Shown: positions 1 to 6,378 of the stretch, piece by piece
Layout of the letters: each line of letters opens with the position of its first letter
How positions within the stretch are numbered: the first letter of the stretch is position 1
NCBI GenBank assembly: GCA_017646225.1
Contig: JAGCMZ010000201.1
Span: 1-8,039 of the forward strand
Length of the DNA stretch: 8,039 bases
Source: Paludibacteraceae bacterium
GTDB taxonomy: Bacteria > Bacteroidota > Bacteroidia > Bacteroidales > Paludibacteraceae
Direction of reading: 5' to 3'
Notes under the pieces: generated by a model
Told to the model about the DNA's origin: nothing
Seen by the model: the letters and a program-made list of their open reading frames with translations, nothing else
Database searches by the model: none
Translations under genes and position numbers: made by a program

Positions 1-747
1 GACATCATTGAAACCGACAAAGATTACTTGTGCCAAAACCAATCGGCCAACTTGAATATGACCTTTAAAGGTACGGCACCATTCACCTATCAGTTGCCCA
101 ACGGCGAAACATTCACCACTATGAATGCTACCGTACAGCAACAAGTTATCCCAACCGAAGATACCGAGTATAGTTTGCTTGCCTTGAGCGATGCTTATTG
201 CGAAGCAAACGTAGATACCGATATTGAAAATGCTCACATTACGGTGTATCCTGAACCCGATTACAGCATGGTAATTGACGTTCCCGAACCCATGGTAAGC
301 GGTCGCTACGTAACCATTACAGGTACCGAAGGTTTTGTGGCTTACTACTTGCAAGTAAATGGCCAACCTCTTACCGCAACCGAATCGTCTAACATTTTCA
401 AAACCAACCAATTTGCATACGGCGACTCGAACAACGATTTCACCATGCAATTGGTAGACAAAAACGGTTGTATGTGGGAAGTAACCGAAGCACGCAGCAT
501 TAGTTCTACCCAATTCCCCAACATCTTTACCCCTAACGGCGATGGCAGCAACGACGTGCTTTTAGCTGGATTCAACATTACCGTATTTGACCGTCAAGGC
601 AATGTAATGTACCAAGGCAACGAAGGTTGGGACGGCACCACAAACGGCAAACCTGCCAACCAAGGTGTTTACCTATATACCGTAGATATGCTAGATGCAG
701 ACGGTACACCCTTTATCCTAAAATTGACTGTAACCTTAGAAAGATAA
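1..747 (+). CDS. C-terminal part of a secreted surface protein with a T9SS type B (gliding-motility-associated, CHU_C) sorting domain; 5' end outside the window
   Basis: The frame is open from base 1 to the TAA at 745-747, giving 248 visible residues. The gene starts upstream, so the TTG at 28 is an internal Leu codon and not a start. Visible residues 1 to about 165 look like beta-rich Ig/PKD-like adhesin modules, with phrases such as GTAPFTYQLPNG and TEYSLLALSDAYC and a few scattered Cys. Residues 172-248 form the sorting domain: FPNIFTPNGDGSND at 172-185, then ITVFDRQGNVMYQG, then a WDGTTNGKPANQGVYLYTV segment, ending ILKLTVTLER. This is the classic signature of the C-terminal signal by which T9SS type B cargo crosses the outer membrane. 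By family knowledge such proteins are large adhesins or structural surface proteins, usually encoded next to a PorP/SprF partner, as here. The adhesin's ligand and full architecture cannot be judged from this end. The sorting-domain call is strong; the adhesin role is inferred. Confidence 0.93.
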   Translation, partial: DIIETDKDYLCQNQSANLNMTFKGTAPFTYQLPNGETFTTMNATVQQQVIPTEDTEYSLLALSDAYCEANVDTDIENAHITVYPEPDYSMVIDVPEPMVSGRYVTITGTEGFVAYYLQVNGQPLTATESSNIFKTNQFAYGDSNNDFTMQLVDKNGCMWEVTEARSISSTQFPNIFTPNGDGSNDVLLAGFNITVFDRQGNVMYQGNEGWDGTTNGKPANQGVYLYTVDMLDADGTPFILKLTVTLER

Positions 748-760
748 TCATCATAATACT

Positions 761-2962
761 ATGAAAAAAAGCATATCCATCGTATGGGCAACTTGCCTGG
801 GTTTCTGCTATGCACTATCGGCATGGGCAGGTAATACAGCAGGCGATACCCAATTTTTTAAGCACAACTACGAAGGTGCTATAAAAGAATACCAAGAATC
901 GATAGGGAAAGGCGATAGTGCACAAAATTGCAGCGACAGAGCTGCCTACGCTAAATTTAAAATTGGCGAGTGCCACTCGTACTTAAACCAACCCAACGAA
1001 GCGGTTCAATACATCAACGAAGCAATTATTGGTGGTTATCAAGAAGCTGAAGCCTATCTAGTGTACGGTAAAAACCTACAAAAATTAGGCAAATACAAAT
1101 TGGCCAAAGCTGCTTTTGAAGAGTACGAACGTTTACGTCCCACCGACACACGTACCAAAAATCTAAAACTATCGTGCGATTTTGCATTGCGTCACGAGTC
1201 GCAAAACCCCATATCGCCCGAAGTTCGTTTGGATGGCATCAGCACCAACAACATGGAATACGGTATTGGTTATTACAAATCGGGCATTATTTACGCTACC
1301 ACCTATAGCGATAAAAAGAGCATCAAGTCGAACATGTACTACAGCGATGCCAACGACAACTACCAAACCGCTAAGTCTATTGAAAACATGGTAAAAATGC
1401 GCAACCCCAATATGGGAACCTTTGCCATTGATACCCTAAATAACATTATGTACCACTCGCGTTGCATCAACAACGAAAACAACGATTGCTACATTTACTA
1501 CTCGGAATACCGCAACAACAAATGGAAAAACAAAGGCATGTTGAACATTGGCGACCGATACACCGATGCAGCACACCCTGCCCTATCGGCCGATGGCAAA
1601 CGCCTTTACTTTACCTCGAATCGCAAAGGCGGTATGGGCGGTAGCGATATTTGGTACATCGAGAAAAAACAAAACGGCAAATGGGATTTATCCAACCCCA
1701 TTAACGCAGGTGCTGTAGTGAATACCGCAGGCAACGAGGCTTTCCCTTACGTGGTAGAAAACACCTTGGTATTTGCTTCGGATGGTCACATAGGTTTTGG
1801 TGGCTACGACCTTTACAGCGCACAAATTGACGGTGCCTCTATATCGGACGTAAGAAACCTTTATCGTCCCATTAACTCATCGTACGATGATATCAACCTA
1901 ATTGTATCGAAAGAAAAAGACGAAGCCTTTTTGGTAAGCAGTCGTAACGTAGACACCAAAGACGATATTTACAACTTCAAAGGCGTATTTAGCAGCATGA
2001 TGGTTTCAGGCCATGTGTACGACAAAAAAACACAACTTCCCCTATCGGAAGCACAAGTTATTATTAACGGCATGGGCCACTCGCAAACCGTACAAACCGA
2101 CGAAAACGGTTACTACTACGCATTTGTAGAGGCAGGCGATTTCTATAAATTATTGGTAAGTTCAAAAGGTTACCTTTCGGACATTGCCATGATTAAAACC
2201 GAAAAGACCATGATTGGCAGTTTCCCTGCCGAACAAGACTTCTACCTATCGCAAACCGCCATGTCTATTAGTGGTAGGGTGTACGATATGGAAACCAACG
2301 AGCCCTTCATCAACGAAGATGTGATATTGCTTTCGGATGGTCAAGTAATTCAACAAACCAAAACCGACATTACCGGCCGTTACACCTTTACCGACCTAGA
2401 AAACGGCAAAGAATACCAAGTAAAAGTAAACAAGCCCAACTTCTTGTCGATTAGCAGTAAACCATTTGTTTACAACGACCAAAGTACAGGCAATACACAA
2501 TTTGACTTGGCTTCTATTGCATCGGATGCCAGCAATAACGTAGCAGGGGGCAACGCTGCTGGCAGTGGCGCAATTAATGGTGGCGCCAACTACAACGGAA
2601 GCGGTACCAACGGACGCAGAGAAGTACAATTACACGATATTTACTACGACTTTGACAGCGCTAAACTTTCGCCAAACTCCAAAGCATCGTTAGACCGCAT
2701 TGTCATGCTATTGGAATCGAACCCCAACCTAAAATTGGAATTTGGTTCGCATACCGACGCACGCGGCACCGACGAATACAACGACGAACTATCTTGGCAA
2801 CGTGCTAAATCGGTAGTAGATTACCTAGTACAAGCTGGCATTGCTAAAAACCGCCTTACTTGGCGAGGATACGGCAAACGCTACCCTATCATTAAAAATG
2901 CTGTAACCGAAGGCGAACACCGTCTAAACAGACGTACCACCTTTATCATTACAGACAAATAA
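761..2962 (+). CDS. PorE-like OmpA-family protein (TPR, PD40 propeller, two carboxypeptidase-regulatory-like domains, OmpA C-terminal)
   Basis: 733 aa. The N-terminus is a signal peptide: MKKS, a hydrophobic core, then likely signal peptidase I cleavage after AWA at about residue 23. No good lipobox is visible. Residues ~28-135 resemble TPR repeats (YEGAIKEYQESI, PNEAVQYINEAI, YKLAKAAFEEYERLRP). Residues ~160-400 look like a beta-propeller, with a clear PD40/WD40-like strand at ~272-300 (HPALSADGKRLYFTSNRKGG, then SDIWY). Two carboxypeptidase-regulatory-like folds follow at ~413-480 (SGHVYDKKTQLPL, DENGYY) and ~501-565 (SGRVYDMETNEPF, DITGRY). A Gly/Asn/Ser-rich linker (~592-618) leads to the OmpA domain (~620-733). 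That domain has YYDFDSAKL, HTDARGTDEYN and WQRAKSVVDYL, with Asp666 and Arg681 at the spacing of the diaminopimelate-binding Asp/Arg pair of OmpA domains. The order matches PorE of the T9SS, except that two CRDs are present. The likely role is to tether an outer-membrane T9SS assembly to peptidoglycan. It starts 13 nt after the cargo gene and 12 nt before the PorP gene, so the three are probably cotranscribed. It could be a paralogue serving this cluster and not PorE itself. Confidence 0.92.
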   Translation: MKKSISIVWATCLGFCYALSAWAGNTAGDTQFFKHNYEGAIKEYQESIGKGDSAQNCSDRAAYAKFKIGECHSYLNQPNEAVQYINEAIIGGYQEAEAYLVYGKNLQKLGKYKLAKAAFEEYERLRPTDTRTKNLKLSCDFALRHESQNPISPEVRLDGISTNNMEYGIGYYKSGIIYATTYSDKKSIKSNMYYSDANDNYQTAKSIENMVKMRNPNMGTFAIDTLNNIMYHSRCINNENNDCYIYYSEYRNNKWKNKGMLNIGDRYTDAAHPALSADGKRLYFTSNRKGGMGGSDIWYIEKKQNGKWDLSNPINAGAVVNTAGNEAFPYVVENTLVFASDGHIGFGGYDLYSAQIDGASISDVRNLYRPINSSYDDINLIVSKEKDEAFLVSSRNVDTKDDIYNFKGVFSSMMVSGHVYDKKTQLPLSEAQVIINGMGHSQTVQTDENGYYYAFVEAGDFYKLLVSSKGYLSDIAMIKTEKTMIGSFPAEQDFYLSQTAMSISGRVYDMETNEPFINEDVILLSDGQVIQQTKTDITGRYTFTDLENGKEYQVKVNKPNFLSISSKPFVYNDQSTGNTQFDLASIASDASNNVAGGNAAGSGAINGGANYNGSGTNGRREVQLHDIYYDFDSAKLSPNSKASLDRIVMLLESNPNLKLEFGSHTDARGTDEYNDELSWQRAKSVVDYLVQAGIAKNRLTWRGYGKRYPIIKNAVTEGEHRLNRRTTFIITDK

Positions 2963-2974
2963 CCTTAAACGCAG

Positions 2975-3904
2975 ATGATTATGAAAATATTAAAGAAAAT
3001 AGGTTTTGTTTTAGCCCTTTTACCGCTGTTGGCCAATGCCCAATCGGATCCTAAAATTAGCCAACATTTGCTAACACAAACACATTACAACCCTGCTGTT
3101 ACAGGTTCTACCTGGATGGGTAACATCACCCTTTTGGGTCGTCACCAATTTATGGGTTTTGAAGGTGCTCCTACTACCGCATTGCTAAACTTTGACGTAT
3201 TGGCACCCACTATTAACTCGGGTTTTGGGTTGTCGGTACAATACGACAAATACGGTCCCATCAATTCGTACAATGCTATGGTCAACTACGCTTACCACAT
3301 TGGCATTGGCGATAACCAAACCTTATCGTTGGGGCTAGGTGCTGGGGTACAAATGCGTCAGTACGATGCCACGGGTAACATCTACGAAAATCCAGATGAC
3401 CCCATTTCGTATTACGACCAAGACACACACATTGCACCCGACGTTAATTTTGGCATCCAATACTCGCTACAAAATTGGGTAATTGGTGCCTCTATTACGC
3501 ACTTGCAACGTTACTTTATGAAAGACGATTTGCGTTTCCCCAACGTAAATTACTATGCTTACACCCGTTATCGCTTTGAATTGGGCAGATACTGGAACAT
3601 TACCCCAGGCATTGCCGTTCATTACGATAACGTTACGGTAAACGAAGAAGTCAACCTATTGGTAGAATACACCAAAGCCATTTGGTTTGGTGCTTCGTAC
3701 CGCATGAGCAATGAATTGAAACCACAATCGGTAGTGCCTATGATTGGATTTAACATTACCGACTACGTGAAATTGGGCTATGCGTACGAATATAACCTAA
3801 CCGATCTGGCTCAGTACAACACTGGTACACACGAGTTGATGCTAACCTTCCGCTTTAAAACCAGAAGCAACACGTACAAGACACCTCGCTTTGCGGAATG
3901 GTGA
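2975..3904 (+). CDS. PorP/SprF-family type IX secretion outer-membrane protein
   Basis: 309 aa. The signal peptide has a Lys-rich start, hydrophobic core FVLALLPLL, and likely cleavage after ANA with Gln23 as the mature N-terminus. The mature start, SDPKISQHLLTQ then HYNPAVTGS, is the conserved PorP/SprF opening (family pattern DPxxSQ...NPAxxG). The rest alternates polar and hydrophobic residues with many aromatics (ITLLGRHQFMGF, LSLGLGAGVQMRQY, WVIGASITHLQRYF, IWFGASYRMS, VKLGYAYEYNLTDLAQYNTGTHELMLTFRFK), as expected for an outer-membrane beta-barrel. SprF-type proteins partner with T9SS type B cargo such as SprB and are thought to secure it at the surface. Adjacency to a CHU_C-domain protein supports that pairing here. 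Two in-frame ATGs exist (2975 and 2981). The second gives MKILKKIG, equally good as a signal peptide, so the start is uncertain by two codons. It is the last gene of the cluster; a large inverted repeat begins 7 nt after its stop. Confidence 0.92.
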   Translation: MIMKILKKIGFVLALLPLLANAQSDPKISQHLLTQTHYNPAVTGSTWMGNITLLGRHQFMGFEGAPTTALLNFDVLAPTINSGFGLSVQYDKYGPINSYNAMVNYAYHIGIGDNQTLSLGLGAGVQMRQYDATGNIYENPDDPISYYDQDTHIAPDVNFGIQYSLQNWVIGASITHLQRYFMKDDLRFPNVNYYAYTRYRFELGRYWNITPGIAVHYDNVTVNEEVNLLVEYTKAIWFGASYRMSNELKPQSVVPMIGFNITDYVKLGYAYEYNLTDLAQYNTGTHELMLTFRFKTRSNTYKTPRFAEW

Positions 3905-3911
3905 TGCATTC

Positions 3912-4067
3912 GTATTTGTAATTTACTACCACGTTTCGTACAGGGATTTTTTCACCTAAAAGCTACAAAAGCTGAACTCGCCTTTGGCTCAAACAACACC
4001 TTTTGTAAACGCTTTTAAATCAAAAAATCTATTTCCTGTACTCCACTATGTAGTAAATTACAAATAC
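3912..4067. repeat. Compound 156-nt inverted repeat (long interrupted hairpin) in the intergenic gap
   Basis: The outer arms are perfect 17-bp inverted repeats, GTATTTGTAATTTACTA (3912-3928) and its reverse complement (4051-4067), extended by one C-G pair. Inside, the arms keep matching in register. GTACAGG 3938-3944 pairs with 4035-4041; GATTTTTT 3945-3952 with 4022-4029; TAAAAGC 3957-3963 with 4011-4017; TACAAAAG 3964-3971 with 4000-4007. The stems are separated by an 8x8 internal loop, a 5-nt bulge (4030-4034), a 4x4 loop and a 3-nt bulge (4008-4010), with a 28-nt apical loop (3972-3999). That makes about 48 pairs over 156 nt, far beyond chance. Both bulges lie on the 3' arm. No ORF lies inside. 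Candidates are a MITE-like palindromic element, a structured 3' UTR of the porP transcript, or a transcription-blocking structure. The CATT tetramers at 3907-3910 and 4069-4072 could be a short target duplication, but that is weak. Confidence 0.9.
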
Positions 4068-4084
4068 TCATTAAATTTAATAAT

Positions 4085-4172
4085 TCGATTAGTCGATTAG
4101 TCGATTAACCAATTAGTCAATAAAACAACCATTCGATTAGTCGATTAGTCGATTAATCGATTAGTCAATAAA
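4085..4172. repeat. 8-bp tandem repeat array (TCGATTAG), arranged as two 40-bp blocks 48 bp apart
   Basis: Units are in perfect 8-bp register. Block A (4085-4124) has two TCGATTAG units, then TCGATTAA, CCAATTAG and TCAATAAA. Block B (4133-4172) has two TCGATTAG units, then TCGATTAA, TCGATTAG and TCAATAAA. The blocks match at 38 of 40 positions and are joined by one non-matching octamer-length spacer, ACAACCAT (4125-4132), so the higher-order period is 48 bp. Both blocks end in the same degenerate A-rich unit, TCAATAAA. Block B stops 7 nt before the RSH start codon, so the array occupies the position of its 5' leader and probably its ribosome-binding region. Upstream, 4070-4081 is an AT-only 12-bp palindrome, ATTAAATTTAAT. 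Together with the hairpin this accounts for most of the 275-bp gap. I could not identify a convincing Bacteroidota promoter (TTG / TAnnTTTG) within it. Confidence 0.93.
4149..4160. promoter_or_regulatory. Perfect 12-bp palindrome TCGATTAATCGA inside the octamer array, possible operator
   Basis: The sequence is self-complementary over all 12 bases. It arises where a TCGATTAA unit meets a TCGATTAG unit in block B, 19 nt before the RSH start codon. The matching place in block A (4101-4112) carries two changes that break the symmetry. A dimeric regulator could bind here, but the palindrome may be only a by-product of the repeat unit. There is no direct evidence of regulation. Confidence 0.25.
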
Positions 4173-4179
4173 ATACGAC

Positions 4180-6378
4180 ATGTCTAAGGAGCAAGTATTA
4201 AGGAAAGAAAAGGAGATGATAGACCAAGCGTTTGAGCGTTTGCTCAAAGACTACATGGCATCACCTCATGGAAAAAAAGAAGACATTATTCGCAAAGCCT
4301 ATCAGTTTGCCTACCAGGCACACGATGGCATTCGACGTCGCTCGGGAGAACCCTATATTTTACACCCCATTGCGGTGGCGCACATTGCCTGCAAGGACAT
4401 CGGTTTGGGTTCTACCTCTATTTGTGCAGCCTTGCTACACGATGTGGTAGAAGACACCGACTATACAGTCGAAGATATTAGCAACCTTTTTGGTGAAAAG
4501 GTTGCCCAAATTGTGAGTGGATTGACCAAGATTTCGGGTGGTGTGTTTGGTGAACAAGCATCGGCCCAAGCCGAAAACTTCCGCAAACTGATTGTGACCA
4601 TGTCGAAAGACATTCGCGTGGTGCTGATCAAGATTGCCGACCGCTTGCACAACATGCGTACCTTAGAGGCTCAACCCGTCAACAAACAATACAAAATTGC
4701 CGGCGAAACCGAGTACATTTACGCTCCACTTGCACACCGACTTGGACTTTTCTCTATCAAAACCGAGTTAGAAGACCTTAGTTTTAAATACAACTACCCC
4801 GAAAAATACGAATTCATTGCCAGTAGATTGGATGCTGAGCGCGAAAAACGCATGGAGCAATGCGATAATTTTTCGTTGCCCATCATGAACCGCTTGCTTT
4901 CTATGGGTTACGAATTTGTAATGAAAGAACGCATCAAATCGGCCTACTCCATTTGGAACAAAATGCAAGCCAAACACATTCCATTCGAAGAAGTGTTTGA
5001 CATTTTAGGGGCTCGTATTGTGTTCAAACCCCACCCTGGCGCCGACGAACGCCAAGAATGCTGGCGCATTTACAACCTAATTACGCAAATTTACACCCCT
5101 CACCCCTCGCGCACACGCGACTGGGTAACCACTCCCAAATCGAATGGGTACGAAGCCCTACACGTTACCGTAATGGGTCCTGATGGTTTGTGGATTGAGG
5201 TGCAAATTCGTAGCAGCCGCATGGATGACATTGCCGAAAAAGGGTTGGCAGCACACTGGAACTACAAGAAAGATTACTCGTCGAGCGAATCGAAAATTGA
5301 AGAATGGTTGGGCACCATCAACGATTTGCTCAAACACCCCGACTCGGATGCCATGCAGTTTTTGGACACCTTTAAACTGACGCTATACGATGCCGAGATA
5401 TTTGTATTTACCCCAAAAGGCGAGATGAAAACCCTTCCTACTGGCGCTACCGCTTTGGACTTTGCCTTTGAAATACACTCGGACATTGGTAGTCATTGCA
5501 TTGGAGCCAAGGTAAACAACAAATTGGTACCGCTTAACTACGAATTGCAAAGTGGCGACCAAGTAGAAATCTTAACCTCTAAACAACAAACACCCCGTCC
5601 CGAATGGATTAAATACGTTACTACGGTTCGTGCTAAACGCGAACTGAGCAACTTGTCTAAACAAGCCAACAAAGCATTCAGAGAAAGGGGTGAGTCGATT
5701 CTAAACGATATTTTTACCTCGTTGGGCATGAATCAATCGGTACAAGGCGGCATTTCTACTACCGTATTGAATACCATTTTGTTGCACTTCTCGTTCAAAA
5801 CCTTGGACGAACTGCTCATTGCATTGGGTAAAAACGAAGTAACCAGCGAGCAACTTTTTGAATTGGCAAAAAGCAATGGTCGAATTATCAAAGACCAGGA
5901 TATATATCAAAAACTCATCAACAACCAAAAACAACACAACAACCTTTCCCCCATTACCAGCAATTTGCACATTTGTCCTTGCTGTAATGCCCTACCCGGC
6001 GACGAGGTAATTGGATTTAAGAACCCCGACGGCACCATATCGGTTCACTTGCGCAACTGCGAAGAAGCCATGCGCCTAAAATCGCAACAAGGGCCTAAAA
6101 TTGTTTCGGTACAATTTACCCCCGAAGCCAATGCCAATTATTTTGCACTCATTGAGGTAAAAGGCATTGACCGCAAGCGCATGTTGCTCGATATTGTCGA
6201 AATTATTTCGAGCCAATTTGACAACAACATCAACCACCTAACCGTATCGACCATTGGCGGTATCTTTAGGGCGGTTATCAACGTAGCTGTCAAGCATGCC
6301 GACGAGGTGAAAAACATCTGCCATCAATTGGAGATGATTAACGGCATAGAACACGTTAATCGCATCTACCACGAATGA
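4180..6378 (+). CDS. Bifunctional RelA/SpoT-family (p)ppGpp synthetase/hydrolase (RSH)
   Basis: 732 aa, a usual length for a long RSH. It makes (p)ppGpp from ATP and GDP/GTP and hydrolyses it, controlling the stringent response in the cytoplasm. The HD hydrolase domain (~35-185) keeps its metal and catalytic residues: Arg52 and His62 in RRRSGEPYILHP, His87-Asp88 and Glu91-Asp92 in LLHDVVED, and Asp154 and Asn158 in KIADRLHNMR. The synthetase domain (~235-355) has YSIWNKM, FDILGAR with Asp274, TPKSNGYEALH (318-328) and EVQIR with Glu340, then AEKGLAAHWNYK. Before TPKSNGY sits RTRD (311-314), which corresponds to the basic RxKD motif of bifunctional enzymes and not the acidic ExDD of RelA. A TGS domain follows (~405-465). 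A Cys-containing zinc-finger-like region holds Cys599, Cys601, Cys602 and Cys627, and an ACT domain fills ~655-732. Both activities therefore look intact. The ATG at 4180 directly follows the octamer array with no Shine-Dalgarno; an internal ATG at 4216 is less likely. The stop overlaps the next gene's start. The symbol could be rel, relA or spoT by local convention, so none is assigned. Confidence 0.97.
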   Translation: MSKEQVLRKEKEMIDQAFERLLKDYMASPHGKKEDIIRKAYQFAYQAHDGIRRRSGEPYILHPIAVAHIACKDIGLGSTSICAALLHDVVEDTDYTVEDISNLFGEKVAQIVSGLTKISGGVFGEQASAQAENFRKLIVTMSKDIRVVLIKIADRLHNMRTLEAQPVNKQYKIAGETEYIYAPLAHRLGLFSIKTELEDLSFKYNYPEKYEFIASRLDAEREKRMEQCDNFSLPIMNRLLSMGYEFVMKERIKSAYSIWNKMQAKHIPFEEVFDILGARIVFKPHPGADERQECWRIYNLITQIYTPHPSRTRDWVTTPKSNGYEALHVTVMGPDGLWIEVQIRSSRMDDIAEKGLAAHWNYKKDYSSSESKIEEWLGTINDLLKHPDSDAMQFLDTFKLTLYDAEIFVFTPKGEMKTLPTGATALDFAFEIHSDIGSHCIGAKVNNKLVPLNYELQSGDQVEILTSKQQTPRPEWIKYVTTVRAKRELSNLSKQANKAFRERGESILNDIFTSLGMNQSVQGGISTTVLNTILLHFSFKTLDELLIALGKNEVTSEQLFELAKSNGRIIKDQDIYQKLINNQKQHNNLSPITSNLHICPCCNALPGDEVIGFKNPDGTISVHLRNCEEAMRLKSQQGPKIVSVQFTPEANANYFALIEVKGIDRKRMLLDIVEIISSQFDNNINHLTVSTIGGIFRAVINVAVKHADEVKNICHQLEMINGIEHVNRIYHE

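Noticed and set aside
28..30. TTG as the start of the first gene
   Set aside because: The same frame is open back to base 1 and the protein begins mid-domain, so the gene is truncated by the window edge and not started here.
3912..4067. Integron attC site
   Set aside because: The folded shape with one-sided bulges is suggestive, but there are no GTTRRRY/RYYYAAC core sites at the ends and no integron integrase or cassette genes nearby.
3912..4067. Canonical intrinsic terminator
   Set aside because: The stem ends are AT-rich and no U-tract follows 4067. The only T-run (3947-3952) is inside a stem. The structure may still affect transcription, but it does not fit the standard model.
4085..4172. 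CRISPR array
   Set aside because: The units are 8 bp and contiguous, without unique spacers; there are no cas genes.
3905..4179. Sigma-70-type Bacteroidota promoter (TTG / TAnnTTTG) for the RSH gene
   Set aside because: Near matches such as TATTTG at 3913-3918 lack the right spacing and partner element, so no promoter could be assigned.
5701..5970. 89-codon minus-strand open frame inside the RSH gene
   Set aside because: It is antisense to a conserved coding region and has no family signature.
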